The notes under the pieces are model-generated. The model did no database searches. It was not told the origin of the DNA and saw only the letters and a program-made list of their open reading frames with translations. A stretch of DNA of 64,000 nucleotides from Pyrenopolyporus hunteri. Taxonomy: Eukaryota; Ascomycota; Sordariomycetes; Xylariales; Hypoxylaceae. The first letter of the stretch is position 1. Every line of letters begins with the position of its first letter. Where the stretch lies: contig CADCXC010000010.1 in NCBI GenBank assembly GCA_902806595.1, positions 2,170,001 to 2,234,000 of the forward strand, in the 5' to 3' direction. Shown piece after piece: positions 26,600 through 37,033 of this stretch. The position numbers were made by a program, and so were the translations under genes.

Positions 26600-27779
26600 C
26601 TAGACCGAAGGCGACAAGCTAGAATTCCTCCCTGACTTCCTACTCTTCTTCCCCACAACATCCACCACCTCGGGCTCCGCAGCCTCGGGATCCTCCACTC
26701 CCGCAGACGCTTCGCCAACCTCGGGGTCGTCTCTATACGGCGCGATCGGCGCCGGCGCCGGGGTCTCGTGGTCGCGGTCGTCGTCGTCGTCGTCGCGGGC
26801 CTCGTTAGAAGCGAACAAGGGCGCGTATCCGCCGCGGCCGCGGCCGCGCAGCCACGCCGGGGCCTGAACGGTCGGGAGCGCGGGCATCTTCAGCTTCTGC
26901 TTTAGCTTCCGTCCTAGGTTCGCGAGGTTCGGTCGCGGGGGCGCGGGCGGGAGGCGGACGCGGACGGGGACGCGGAAGGACGCCTCGTCGAGCCAGGGCG
27001 GGCGCGGCGCCGAGTCCGGCCGCAGGCGCCGCCCGCAGTCCGGGCAGTACGGCGGCACGGCCTGCCACGCCACCCACTGCGTCAGCCCCGGGATCGCGAG
27101 CCCGCGGGAGAGTTCGCGTACCGCTAGGTAGAGATGGATTAAGCTGCGCGCGGCGAGATGTGTTAGCAAGAAGTGCAAACATAGGGGGGTTTGGTTCTGG
27201 TTGGCCCTATATTTAAGAGCTGATTTTTGGGCTGGCGGGCAACCGATGGAAAATAAAAAAAAAAACTCACAAGTTAATTAGCAGCGGGACCGTCGCGTAC
27301 GCCGCTAGCATGGCCGACTCGGCGCTATTGGTGCTGCCGCTACTCGAATCGATCCACGTGAAAACAAGAACCACCATCAGCGCGGCGGCAAGGATCGTAT
27401 CAGCGACGAACACGAGGATAGGGTGGCTTCGGATCGGGGCCGCTATGGACGTCGTCGTCGGCGACAGCGCATCGGACGGCTCTCGGCTCTGCTGCGTAGC
27501 AATGTCATCTGGGCCCTGCTCATACTCCTGCTCTAATCTCTGCTCGCTGCTTTCACCCCGTTCCGTGTCGGGCGCCGGCTGTTGCTGCTGTTGCTGCTGC
27601 TGTTTGCGCGCACTCTGACGCGAGACGAGGAAGACGCCAGCGCCGGCGGAGAAGGCGAGCGGCACCAGGCCGACCGCGGGAGCGGGGCTGTTCGAGATGA
27701 CGCCGTGCGCGACGCACAGGGGAAATGCGGGTAGGAACGTCGCGGCCGTGACGATGCGCAGCGTTCGCTTGTCGGCCAT
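26600..27779 (-). CDS. Four-TM protein with poly-Q tract, 2 exons
   Basis: Exons 27271-27779 and 26600-27143 join in phase to 350 residues. The donor is GTGAGT and the acceptor CGCAG lies about 20 nt after TGCTAAC, giving a 127-nt intron. Hydrophobic segments lie near residues 9-27, 35-53, 121-142 and 155-177, the last spanning the splice junction, which supports the join. A run of eight Gln (60-67) comes from a CAG-type repeat. After the last segment comes a CPDCGRR stretch (about 203-209) like half a zinc ribbon, then a basic/proline region, an Asp run and an acidic tail ending in Lys/Ser-rich sequence. I do not recognise the family. An integral membrane protein with a cytosolic tail is inferred. 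The start MADKR was chosen because the longer frame upstream has no membrane or domain signal. Confidence 0.75.
27580..27604 (-). repeat. CAG-type trinucleotide repeat (poly-Q)
   Basis: A short imperfect CTG/TTG run on the plus strand encodes the Gln tract of the four-TM protein; its length could vary between strains. Confidence 0.8.
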
Positions 27780-28942
27780 GGGAGCGGTGGCGGATTGTCT
27801 CACGCAATCGACATGGAGGTGTAGTGCATAGGTAGTATATATTGTATAAATCACTACAATATAAACAAGCACGGGCGAGGGGGGGAATGAGGGAGGCGGG
27901 AAGAGGGGTGGTGAAGGCTCCAAACTTACGAGGGTTTGAGCAGTTGAATGAAGTTTGTTTAGGCGGGCCCCCTGCCCATCTTATCACTCGCCAGGGGTTT
28001 TGATTCGCTAAACCAATGAGGTTACATTGTTGGATCACGGCCCTACCAAGACTGGCGATCTTGTCGTTTGCGAGGGGCTTGATATAGGTGCCTGATGAGA
28101 CGTAGGCAGAAGCTTACAGGGCGAGGAGGCATAATTGGTGGTTACTCCTGAACTACTCGCGGAGGTGTGCTACGTGCTACGTGGCCGAGTAACAAGTTAA
28201 TTATTGTACGGGACCTACATGTTTTCGTTTGACATTTAGAGACATGAGTGTAGTTCATGATAGAATAGACGCTTTAAATTATTAATGATTAGCGTTTAGT
28301 TCTTCATCAGGTACCTAGATATGAGTACGCGTATTCAGAAAAGGGTGCGTCGAGGAACATAGAGTGAACAATATATAAATAAAAACAGATTAGACGAAAT
28401 AGATCCGTTCTAGTTTCGTATAATGCGAAAACCACATTGAACATGAGAATATACCATATATCAAATCGTTGTAAGATGGTAAAGTAATTGAATTTTCACA
28501 TATGGTATTCTACTTGGCCATTCTCGAGGTCCCAGGTGCCAATTAAGAGATATGAGACGCAATCCAAGTGAAATTACGAGATTTTCACTTTGTTTTTCTA
28601 CCAATGTAGTTCGAACCTCTAATGGCCGACTGAAAATGGGTTTTCTTGAGCCTGACTCTTTCCGGCCACGTTCCCGTGCTAGTGTAGCCAACATTGCTTC
28701 CATAGTAAGGTATGAGCGTGTCCGTCTACCCCTTTACCTGTCCGTCTAGTCCCTATCCTGAAGTTCCAGGGGCCTCATAACGAGAGTATCTCGTAGTTCG
28801 GTTCAAGACACTCATCCTTTACCTCTTGCTATGCTCCGTCCCTCTTGAAATACGCTGTCTACTCCTTCATTTCATGCCAGACCAATTTCCAAAGACACCA
28901 CTTTTCAATTTCCAAGCTTTCTCCTGCCTCCCCCTTCCCTCT
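27780..28942. other. Intergenic, nothing recognised
   Basis: Upstream region of the poly-Q gene. Only short ORFs without domain character; no RNA gene or repeat seen. Confidence 0.5.
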
Positions 28943-29401
28943 TTACGCAACGCGTCGCAGTACCAAACCGTTCGGGCTTTGCGGGACCTTGGCCACCGGT
29001 ACCACCGGCGTGACCGTAGTCACAGGGACAACGCGGGCTACAGGAGCCACCGGTACGGCGGGGCGCAGGACGGTAGCAGGCCGGACCACGGTGGCCGGGA
29101 ACACGACGACGGGACCCTGGGCAGTCGCTCTGGGTCTGGGGGCCGGGCGCGCCGGGGGTCTAGGGAGAGGACGGTTCGGCGGGCCAGGGGCTTCGCGGTG
29201 GCCTACTGGTCGAAGAAAGACGGTTGGAGGGGGTGGCGGGGGCGGGACCGTGTAGATGACGCGGCTGACAGGCGGCATGATGATAGTGGTAGTGGTGCTA
29301 TCGATCGGCGTAGAGCCGAAGGGGGGGTGTTGGTTCATGGTGAATTGCTGATGCCGTCGTGGTGAATGAGTTGATACACGCTGAAATGGGGGAATGCACA
29401 T
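28943..29401 (-). CDS. Doubtful proline/valine-rich ORF, 152 aa
   Basis: An ATG-started ORF of 152 codons. A second in-frame ATG 21 codons in would give a shorter product beginning MNQHPPFG. The protein has a run of seven prolines and then repeated P-V/A-R-P-A-T and V-A-P-V modules, so it is low complexity with no domain. The opposite strand is also open for 179 codons, which such GC-rich repeats do by chance. No intron or neighbour supports it. It may be the surviving exon of a larger gene or not a gene. Confidence 0.35.
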   Translation of the reverse strand: MCIPPFQRVSTHSPRRHQQFTMNQHPPFGSTPIDSTTTTIIMPPVSRVIYTVPPPPPPPTVFLRPVGHREAPGPPNRPLPRPPARPAPRPRATAQGPVVVFPATVVRPATVLRPAVPVAPVARVVPVTTVTPVVPVAKVPQSPNGLVLRRVA

Positions 29402-30619
29402 GTAGGTAGATAGTTCATATCTTGGGGGTTATAATGTGGACACGTCAGATAGAGGGTGTCGGCTGAATATGATCGAGGGAAGAGCGATACAGAAGAGGAG
29501 TGAATTCTGAGTCCCCTCGGCGGCGGGAGACGGTGTTAAGTGTTGCTCGACGTTCTCGATCGGTGGCTTGCTTTCCTATGCAGTCGCCTTCCATGACGAG
29601 AGTCGTAGACTCGATCGTGACTTGGGACAATGACTTTGAATTCTACACGGGATCTAGGCTGTGGTAGCCGAGATTTGTGCGAGCCGAGTCCTCATATTTA
29701 GACTAAGCTCTAGACATTCTCTGGTCCAAGACATCGGCTCTGTAGGACCAAGTAGGATCAACCGAGTGTGAGCTAAATCGCGTCCTTTCTGTATTAAATA
29801 GTGAGCTGCACTCTCATTAGACGTTGGATATCCCACCAATGAATGGGCAATTCTCGGGGTCTCTTCAGAAGCTGATTCGTGACGTTGACACAGTACTCGT
29901 TAGGTCTTGGTCGATTCATTAGGTCTATCCTTCTCGGAGGCCACTGCCTGTATTTATATTATCTATGGTGAGTACCTATACAGTGATTATAAGGTGTCAA
30001 GATAGGCAGGTTAAATGTGGGCGTAACCTTAGACCAGCCCTGTCTACTACGCTATACTAGATAGCTGGTAAAGGAGGGTAAGACGGCTGACGATTCGCCT
30101 CGGCTTGATGAGTTCTTCGAGGCGAACATGAGCGAGCCGTTACGCATAACTTCTGACTCATGACCCTCACATATCCAACACCTCGTAAACTTAGCACTGT
30201 TGTCACTTTCGATATTGTCGGTATCGACGTTGATCTCGCTCACTCGTACCTAGACTGCATAACGATACCGGATTAGTGTATCGGTGGTGTCGAAACGTAT
30301 TATGATTCTTCCAACACCGTCATAAACGACCCAAGTCACTAGGCGTCTAGCCCACTCGTGTAGACGCTTTCGACTCGATATCGCTTTGACCTACATCTTC
30401 TGTTAAAAGATTTTGGTAAAGCAATTATCCTTGTTTGCCAAGGGGTAGAGAAATGAATAGGGGTGTTCCATGATGAATATGGCGGGGGAAAGTCCCGTGC
30501 TTGAGAACGAATATATCCATTCTAAGTCATGCTTTGGTATCGACGATGCTTTTGCTTGAACCTAACCGGAAACGCCGCGTTGTGCCCTCCTATGCTGTAC
30601 CAACCCGCCAGATATTAAC
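29402..30619. other. Intergenic, nothing recognised
   Basis: Lies 3' of PRP17. Short ORFs at 29445-30243 (-) are not protein-like; no tRNA or repeat found. Confidence 0.5.
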
Positions 30620-32212
30620 TTAATCCCAATATCTAATAATGCCATCCAGACCCGCTGCGACGACCTTGCTCGTCTCCTGTGGGTGCCATTGCACACATGT
30701 GATGGCCTGGTCGCCCGCCTGCAGCTTGTGGTACATCTTGCACGTCTTCCAGTCCCAGAAACATACGAACCCGGCGCTATCGCCGCTCGCGAGGAACTGA
30801 CCATCGGGACTGCATGCGACGTCGATGGCGGTACCGGCGTTGTTATGTCCACGGTAACTCTTTTTACGGTTCTGCCGGAATTTGTCGTTGGCGCCGTATA
30901 CCACGATCTGGTTATCGGACGACTGGTATGCGACATACTTTCCCGACGGATGTAAGCACGCACGGGTCATCGGGTACATATACGGCTCCGCGATATACTT
31001 GATGGGGACGGGGATGTTGTAGTCCCAGGCGCGTAGCGACTTGTCATCAGACGTAGTCATAAACCGCCGGTTCTCATCCACGAAGGTAATAGTGTTGATG
31101 GCGTTGAGGTGGTGGTCGTATTCTTGAACTAGTTCCCTCGTCCGCGTGTCGAATTGGACGATCTTCTTGTCTGACATGCCGGCGAGGAATTCGTGCGAGT
31201 GCTCGGGAGACGGGTTGAATTTGATGACATGCGGTGTCTTGCCGGTCGTAAATTTGTTGATACATGTGCCCGTTTCAGTATCCCACAGCTTCATCTGGCG
31301 GTCGTACGACGCAGAGAGGAACTGCGTGCCGGAGTTGTTAAAGCATATATCTGACACAGCCTTGGAATGTCCCAAATAACTCCGCAAGAGCTCCTTTTGG
31401 TGATATACATCCCAAATCTTGACAGTGGTGTCTGCACCGGAGGATAGCAGTAGATGGCCCGAATTCGGAAAGAATCGAAGGGCGGTGACGGCCTTGTTGT
31501 CGTGGTTCTTCCAGGTATGGACCAGCTTCTTGGGGATATAATTCGTGATGCTGCCGACTTCCTTTCGTAGATCGATATCCAGGTCTTGCGGCACATGCAT
31601 ATAGGTCCTCCCTTGGTAGTCATATTCCTGCTCGCCATGGAATATCGTCTGCTCGTCTCCTAATTCCTCGACTTCTTTCCTCCTGGCTATGGCGTCTGCG
31701 GGCGCCGATACAACGGTACCGCTTGCTACGACGTCGTCCTCGTCTTCGTAAACGTATTCGACCTCCTCGTCGCTTCCTATCTCTTCATCTTCCGCAACCT
31801 CTTCGTATTCGTCTTTTTGGTACTTCGCCCAGGGTCCGACGTATGCTCCGTCGCCATCCGCGATGGTTGCATCACCCTTCTTTTGCCTTGACGCCCTTAT
31901 CTTGGCTGCTTCCTCCTTGACCGCGGCACCGGACTGGTACTCCCTCTCGGGCCCGCCCTTCCGTTCGATGGCGCGGTGCTTGCTGCGAAACGTGTGTTCG
32001 CTAAGAAAGGTCTCCTCCGCGTGGCCGGTAAGAACATTCTTCCGCTTCAGGGAGTTCGTCTCGTCTTTGTATGGGTTGAGAGGTCCAAGCCTGGGTCGCG
32101 CAAGTTCGTCGCCGGTGTAGGGCACGACTGCGTGATCAGGTTCAGCTTGTTCGCGCACGATGAGGGCATCTTGAGGCGCCATATTTGGCGGGTACTCCCC
32201 GAAGTCCTCCAT
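30620..32212 (-). CDS. PRP17: Pre-mRNA-processing factor 17 (Prp17/Cdc40), WD40
   Basis: A single-exon protein of 530 residues. Prp17/Cdc40 is a spliceosomal WD40 protein acting at the second catalytic step. The N-terminal half has family signatures: GPLNPY (about 43-48), LTGHAEET, DGDGAYVGPWAKY (about 119-131), an acidic Glu/Asp stretch (about 135-160) and the IFHGEQEYDYQGRTY segment just before the propeller. About seven WD repeats follow from about residue 230 to the last residue, with clear GH...WD pairs (KIWD, KLWD, RAWD, FWDW), and the chain ends in RYWD. The ATG at 32212 is the first; the frame stays open upstream without another close ATG, so an extra short N-terminal exon is possible. 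The neighbour ERV14 is on the same strand, but nothing indicates linkage. Confidence 0.93.
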   Translation of the reverse strand: MEDFGEYPPNMAPQDALIVREQAEPDHAVVPYTGDELARPRLGPLNPYKDETNSLKRKNVLTGHAEETFLSEHTFRSKHRAIERKGGPEREYQSGAAVKEEAAKIRASRQKKGDATIADGDGAYVGPWAKYQKDEYEEVAEDEEIGSDEEVEYVYEDEDDVVASGTVVSAPADAIARRKEVEELGDEQTIFHGEQEYDYQGRTYMHVPQDLDIDLRKEVGSITNYIPKKLVHTWKNHDNKAVTALRFFPNSGHLLLSSGADTTVKIWDVYHQKELLRSYLGHSKAVSDICFNNSGTQFLSASYDRQMKLWDTETGTCINKFTTGKTPHVIKFNPSPEHSHEFLAGMSDKKIVQFDTRTRELVQEYDHHLNAINTITFVDENRRFMTTSDDKSLRAWDYNIPVPIKYIAEPYMYPMTRACLHPSGKYVAYQSSDNQIVVYGANDKFRQNRKKSYRGHNNAGTAIDVACSPDGQFLASGDSAGFVCFWDWKTCKMYHKLQAGDQAITCVQWHPQETSKVVAAGLDGIIRYWD

Positions 32213-33154
32213 TTCGCTTCGGTATATCGTTGGGTGTAGCGAAGGACGCGCGCGCTTTGAAAGGAGAGATGGATGGTATGAATGTTCAGAGTTGTTTGGA
32301 GTTGATGAAATCCATTATTTTTTCGAAGTACCTAAATCTAGGTACTTAGGTACTTAAGTACACCCGGTTGACATCAGGGGGTACGCACCTTTTAAAGCTC
32401 AGTGCTCCACTAGGTCCCCACTTAGACCTGGCATTTTGATTGGACCGTGCCGTCTAGTAGCCAGACTGGCCCCCTACCTCCGCCCCCATTGCACTTAGGT
32501 ACTACCTACCTATCTACCTAGGTACCTATGTGGGTGGGTACGTTGTAGGTACGGGAACATATAGGTGCCTAGATACGCTTCAGTAAACAGATTATAATAC
32601 CTCTATCCAACGGTGTTCCCCTCTAGAGGCAAGTATCTTATGTAAACATGACGAGCAAATTCACCAACATTTTGGTATCCCTATCAAACGCTATGTTTCT
32701 AGATAGCGTATTAAGCCGGTCCAACTCGCACTTCTCGGGGTATTATCTTGTGACTTTATTATCTATGAAAAATTCCCGGTCCGGAAAAAGAGCAACATGC
32801 TGATTCAACGCACCTCCGGACTGCTCCCAAGGTGATCATCCTCGCCATTCCAACTCCTATAGTATGCGTAACTTGGAACGACATGTTAGGTACGGCCGGG
32901 ATGAGACATTACGTCGATTCATATTGGCCGCGCTCCCCTCCGTTTCGTCGACTCGTTCGGCTACTCCCCATGACTCCTCCTCCAAGTAATTTCACAACGT
33001 AAAGACTCGCACCAACGTTATCTAAACCGACAACGCCCTACCAGGCTACCTAATCCGGAGGATCCCGGTACTCGTAGCTCGTGAGAGTCATTCCGTCAGC
33101 ACCATATCATTAGTCTCGTGTTTTGTCGTTGTGGTTGTCCCGGCATTTCATGGC
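32213..33154. other. Intergenic with a cluster of GGTAC palindromes
   Basis: Between PRP17 and ERV14. Between 32,336 and 32,580 the motif TAGGTACCTA and its halves recur many times; the rest is unremarkable. It holds the PRP17 upstream region and the ERV14 3' region. Confidence 0.6.
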
Positions 33155-33833
33155 TTATTTCGTCTCATCCTTGATGAGGGCGACGATCATGCTATACAGA
33201 TAGAAGAAGAACATGACCAGGTGGAAGCCGAGCTTGATGAACGATTCCTACGAATAGGGTCAGTCGAGAAAGTTGGGCACTTGTAGAGAGTTACGTACCT
33301 TCTTATGTACATTAAGCTTCCTGAAGATCTCGGTTGCGTCCAGTAAGTGAGTATTGTCGACGATCCTATATGAGAGAGAGGTTAGTGGATTCCCGTGGTA
33401 TATTTAGATAATTCTAGCCGGCTTCAACGCAACGTACTTCTTGATGTTCCAGGCGAGAAGCGGCAGGTTGAGAATTAGCGCCAACCAATAACCATTAATA
33501 AGGAATAGGAAGGTCAAGAATCCGTGTACAGCAGCTTCGGGGATGATGTAGGTGTTGAGACGGTTGCAGAGGTCGATAGGGTTGATGTAGTCACTAATAG
33601 AACAGCTGTTAGCCAAAGAAACACTCCAAGTAAAATAACGGAGACAATGACGTAGGCCGTGGGCGCGTCCCATGTAGCTCGGATCGGAAAAGAAGCTACG
33701 GACGACATCTCCCCGTGGTTTCTCGTACGTACCATTCCAGATCGCTGTACATAATCGTGAAGAAGACTTGGAGGAACAGGTTGACGGCATTTATGAGCAC
33801 CGCGAAGAGGTACAACCACGCTTCGCCCGACAT
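33155..33833 (-). CDS. ERV14: Cornichon-family ER cargo receptor Erv14, 4 exons
   Basis: Exons 33733-33833, 33438-33593, 33299-33365 and 33155-33247 join in phase (417 nt) to 138 residues, the length of yeast Erv14. The product begins MSGEAWLYLFAVLINA. It contains SDLECDYINPIDLCNRLN, where the Cys codon is split by intron 1, then AAVHGFLTFLFLINGYW, LLAWNIKKIVDNTHLLDATE, IFRKLNVHKKESFIKLGFHL and a hydrophobic end. Three to four membrane segments are evident. Erv14 loads transmembrane cargo into COPII vesicles at the ER. Introns are 139, 72 and 51 nt with GT..AG ends (GTACGT donors). A five-copy GTCGA microsatellite lies about 50 bp before the start codon. Confidence 0.96.
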
Positions 33834-34999
33834 CTTGAAAGTTGCGTTGTCTGTGTCTTTCTTGTTCCGGATGAGGGGGTACGTCGAGTCGAGTCGAGTC
33901 GAGTCGAATCAGGCTATTCCTATTATAATGCGGGCGCTTCGCCAAACACTACTATTGTCGTGATCGATGTAATCGATGTTGGTCGAGTGATAGCTGTGCA
34001 CGCAAGTATACTCGGGTGCTGCTTAGCTAGCCAACGTCAGGCGCACGTCGAGGAAGGCAGGACAATCGGGGTGACGGAACGGGATAGGATGGTGAGAGCG
34101 ATAGAATGCGGAGATAAGGCTGTGCGTGGTAGGACTAATAGTACCTAAGGTCAGGTATATGGTTGCTTGGAAGCCGATGTTTTTGCGTGAGGACCGGAAC
34201 CGGGATTGGAAGAAAAAAAAAGACAGATTGCGTGCCGTTGGAGTGCAGAGCAAGACGGATGTTAGGTACAGCGGCCCCGCGATTAATGCGATTAATTAAA
34301 GTGAGGAAGGGGGTTGGTTTACTTGTTCGGTAATTTGGGAAAAATTTAGAAAGGGTTGTGGTTTTGTGCGGGTGGATGATGAAAGCGGCTCGGGCGAAGC
34401 AAGAAAAAAATTAAAGAGCTTGCCTGCCTTTTCCACCTTTTGGGGGAGAAGAGGAAGAGGCGGGCCTTGAAGCGGCGAAGCTTGATGAAGCTTTCGGCTA
34501 AGGTCTACTACTGTTGCAATCGGGTACATTATGTAGGTACCTACACTACCTACATGTTGGCGTACGACAGGTACATGTAGGTGGTACCTACCACCGCGGA
34601 TCCATACAATACAAGTACCTATCAATTGAAATACCCCACCATCAATATCTAATAGTGGCAGTAGCACCCACCTAGAACAGAGAACGCCTGAACGAAGGGT
34701 TCCCCCAATACACACCTAGGTACCACCTAGGCATGTATACGCTAACCAAAAGGGGTTTGACTGGATTTACCGCAAGCAATGGTTGTAATTGCGTTAAGTC
34801 TCTGGGGGGAAAGAGAAAAGGGGAATACTCAACAACACCAACGCTCTGTAAAGACTTCAATACGGTAAGGTCGGGTAGGTATAGTCCTACCAGACTTCTA
34901 CTGCTCTAGAACTTTAACAGTACCGCGCATCGCCTCGAGCGTCCACGGAACCCAAGCAAACGTGGTAGGTAAGATCTTATAATTCATTTAATAAGCCTC
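33834..34999. other. Intergenic between MAP1 3' end and ERV14 promoter
   Basis: Contains the GTCGA microsatellite and several GGTACC-type palindromes (34,530-34,620 and 34,715-34,735). No convincing ORF. Confidence 0.5.
33883..33907. repeat. GTCGA pentanucleotide microsatellite, 5 copies
   Basis: Five perfect GTCGA units about 50 bp upstream of the ERV14 start codon, probably in its 5' UTR or core promoter. Its length could vary between isolates. Confidence 0.9.
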
Positions 35000-36409
35000 C
35001 TATGTACTACTACCATTCACTTCAGCCTCGACGCCCGGCATCGGTATAGGTCCACCAGGCGAATTTTCCGTCCTCGCCGTCAATACCTCCACTCCGGTCT
35101 CGGTTACCAGGTATGTGTGCTCTGTGCCGAAGTTAGAGAATATTCTACGGCGCAGAAGATTTTATATTGGTTCTACTCACCGAACTGGGCAGTTCTTTTC
35201 CCATCAATCGTGGTGCTCGTCCAATTGTCGGGCCAGGTGACGTCTCGATACCTCCCTAGGGCGATCATCGGTTCAATGGTAAATGTCATACCGGGTTTGC
35301 ATTCTCCCACGGCCTTATTCTTTCCGTAATGGGGGACGTTCGGGGGGCAGTGGAATAACGAGTTGACCCCGTGGCCGCAGTACGCCCTGATGACGCTACA
35401 GTTCCTCGCCTTGGCGTGTTTTTCGATGATGTTGCCGAATTCACGTATTAAGGTTCCCGGTTTTATAGCCTTGGCGGCCTCGTCCAGGCATTCTCGAGCC
35501 GTTTCGACAACCCTGACCGAATCGGGATCCGCCTTCGCTTTATCGCCCACGTAGTAAGTCTCGTTCAGGTCTGCGTGGTAGCCTCCATGATAGACTGAGA
35601 CGTCCAAGTTGATAATGTCGCCGTCCAATAACACACGTTGGTCGGGAATACCGTGGCAGATAACTTCGTTGACGGACGTACAAATAGATTTAGGAAAGTT
35701 GTTGTAGTTCAAGGGCGAGGGATAGCACTATATTAGTTAGTCCGGTTAGGCCATCCTGGAATAGACGCGCTAAAAGAAGACCGACTCACGTTTCGTTCTA
35801 TGGAAGCCTTGTGGCAGACTTCGTCGAGGTAGTCCGTCGTAACTCCGGGTCTAACTTCGGCGGCAACAATATCTAAAATTTCTCGCCCTAGCTTGCACAC
35901 TTTTCGCATAGCCTCCTGCCCCTTGGCATCAAGTATGTCGATCTTATTCCTGGTGATAAGACGCTCGCTCTTAGGGTAACCGGTCTCGGCGTAGTCGGGG
36001 TGTGGTATTGACTTCGGGACTGTGCGCGGCTTGGACAGGGGATAGACGGGGCGTAGAGGGCCGGTAAACGAGAAGGAGGGGAACGGGTTGTAGAATCCGG
36101 TTGCTGGATCAGGTTTAGAGACGACCTTGGGAGTTCGGATATAGTCCAATATACCATTAGCAGTCTTGCCTTGCGCGATCTTGTGCAACGCTTTATGTTC
36201 ATTCTAGGAATAAGCGATGTCAGTATAAAGCATAAGGCTGTCCGATCTGGCTAAATCATACGAACCCAATTCTTCTTGAAGCAGTCTTGCGAACAGAAGT
36301 TGCTATCCTTGATGCCAATCTTCAGGCACGTAGGACATTGCAAGGCAGAGGCATCGTTGTCGCAGCCTGCCCCCAGGCACTTCTTTTTGACTGGCGGTTC
36401 GGTGGCCAT
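35000..36409 (-). CDS. MAP1: Methionine aminopeptidase 1, 4 exons
   Basis: Exons 36266-36409, 35790-36203, 35181-35727 and 35000-35121 join in phase (1227 nt) to 408 residues. Map1 removes the initiator Met from nascent chains at the ribosome. The N-terminus carries the type-1 Cys/His zinc-finger region (about 11-54: CLGAGC, CPTC, CSQDC, HKALH). The peptidase domain has the five metal ligands in place: D228 and D239 (INLDVSVYHGGYHADLNE), H305 (YCGHGVN), E338 (FTIEPM) and E369 (AQFEHT, codon split by intron 3). H211 in VICHGIPD and H312 match conserved active-site histidines. Introns are 62, 62 and 59 nt. The gene is divergent from BNA4 with 624 bp between start codons. Nothing is missing. Confidence 0.96.
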
Positions 36410-37033
36410 GATGGAGGGGTTCGCCGAAGAAGAGAGTCGATCTGGATATCAGATAAGCGAGGACAAAGAAAAACGAAAGAACTTCGTACGCGAGAGGCTT
36501 TCTAATAAAACAGTGGATATAGAAGAATATAATGTTTTCGCAAGAGCGCAGAGACAACGGTATTTACTTAATATTTAAGAGTATGGAATTTCTTATTTCC
36601 TTCTCTTAGAGAAATGTAAAAAGAAAGGCGCCACAAGGCGTAACATGGAAGGCGCAAACCCTTCCTTCCTTCGATTACCATACTGGGTAGGTATATCGCC
36701 CCACATATGTACAGTTGTGAGGGAGGTGGATCCGAGCGACGGGCCCTGTTTCTTTTGCCCGTCTTGCGCTGACAAACCCTTGTAAGCCTCGATCCATGCA
36801 CAAGGTACCTGGTATATATACCTATATAAATTAACACGCATTCGGGGATGTATAAAAAGGACTTAAGTACTTCAACGGGGCGGGGTTGCTTGATTTCCGC
36901 ATCTACCCGGAACATAAGACGATGACGAGAATTTCCAACTCACCTTCCAGCTACGCAAACGGAAGCAAACTAAGCTCGCAGAAAAGTCAGCCCAAAAGAG
37001 CTGGACGCTCGAATTCTTTAAAGTCTTCTAGAG
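36410..37033. promoter_or_regulatory. Shared upstream region of MAP1 and BNA4
   Basis: The 624 bp between two divergent start codons must hold both promoters. It includes a GGTACC palindrome near 36,805 followed by TATATATACC (36,810-36,830). No specific factor site can be assigned. Confidence 0.5.

Noticed and set aside
28826..29365. 179-codon plus-strand ORF opposite the proline-rich ORF
   Set aside because: Arg/Gly/His-rich reading of the complement of proline/valine codons; no domain. The minus-strand reading is more protein-like but itself uncertain.
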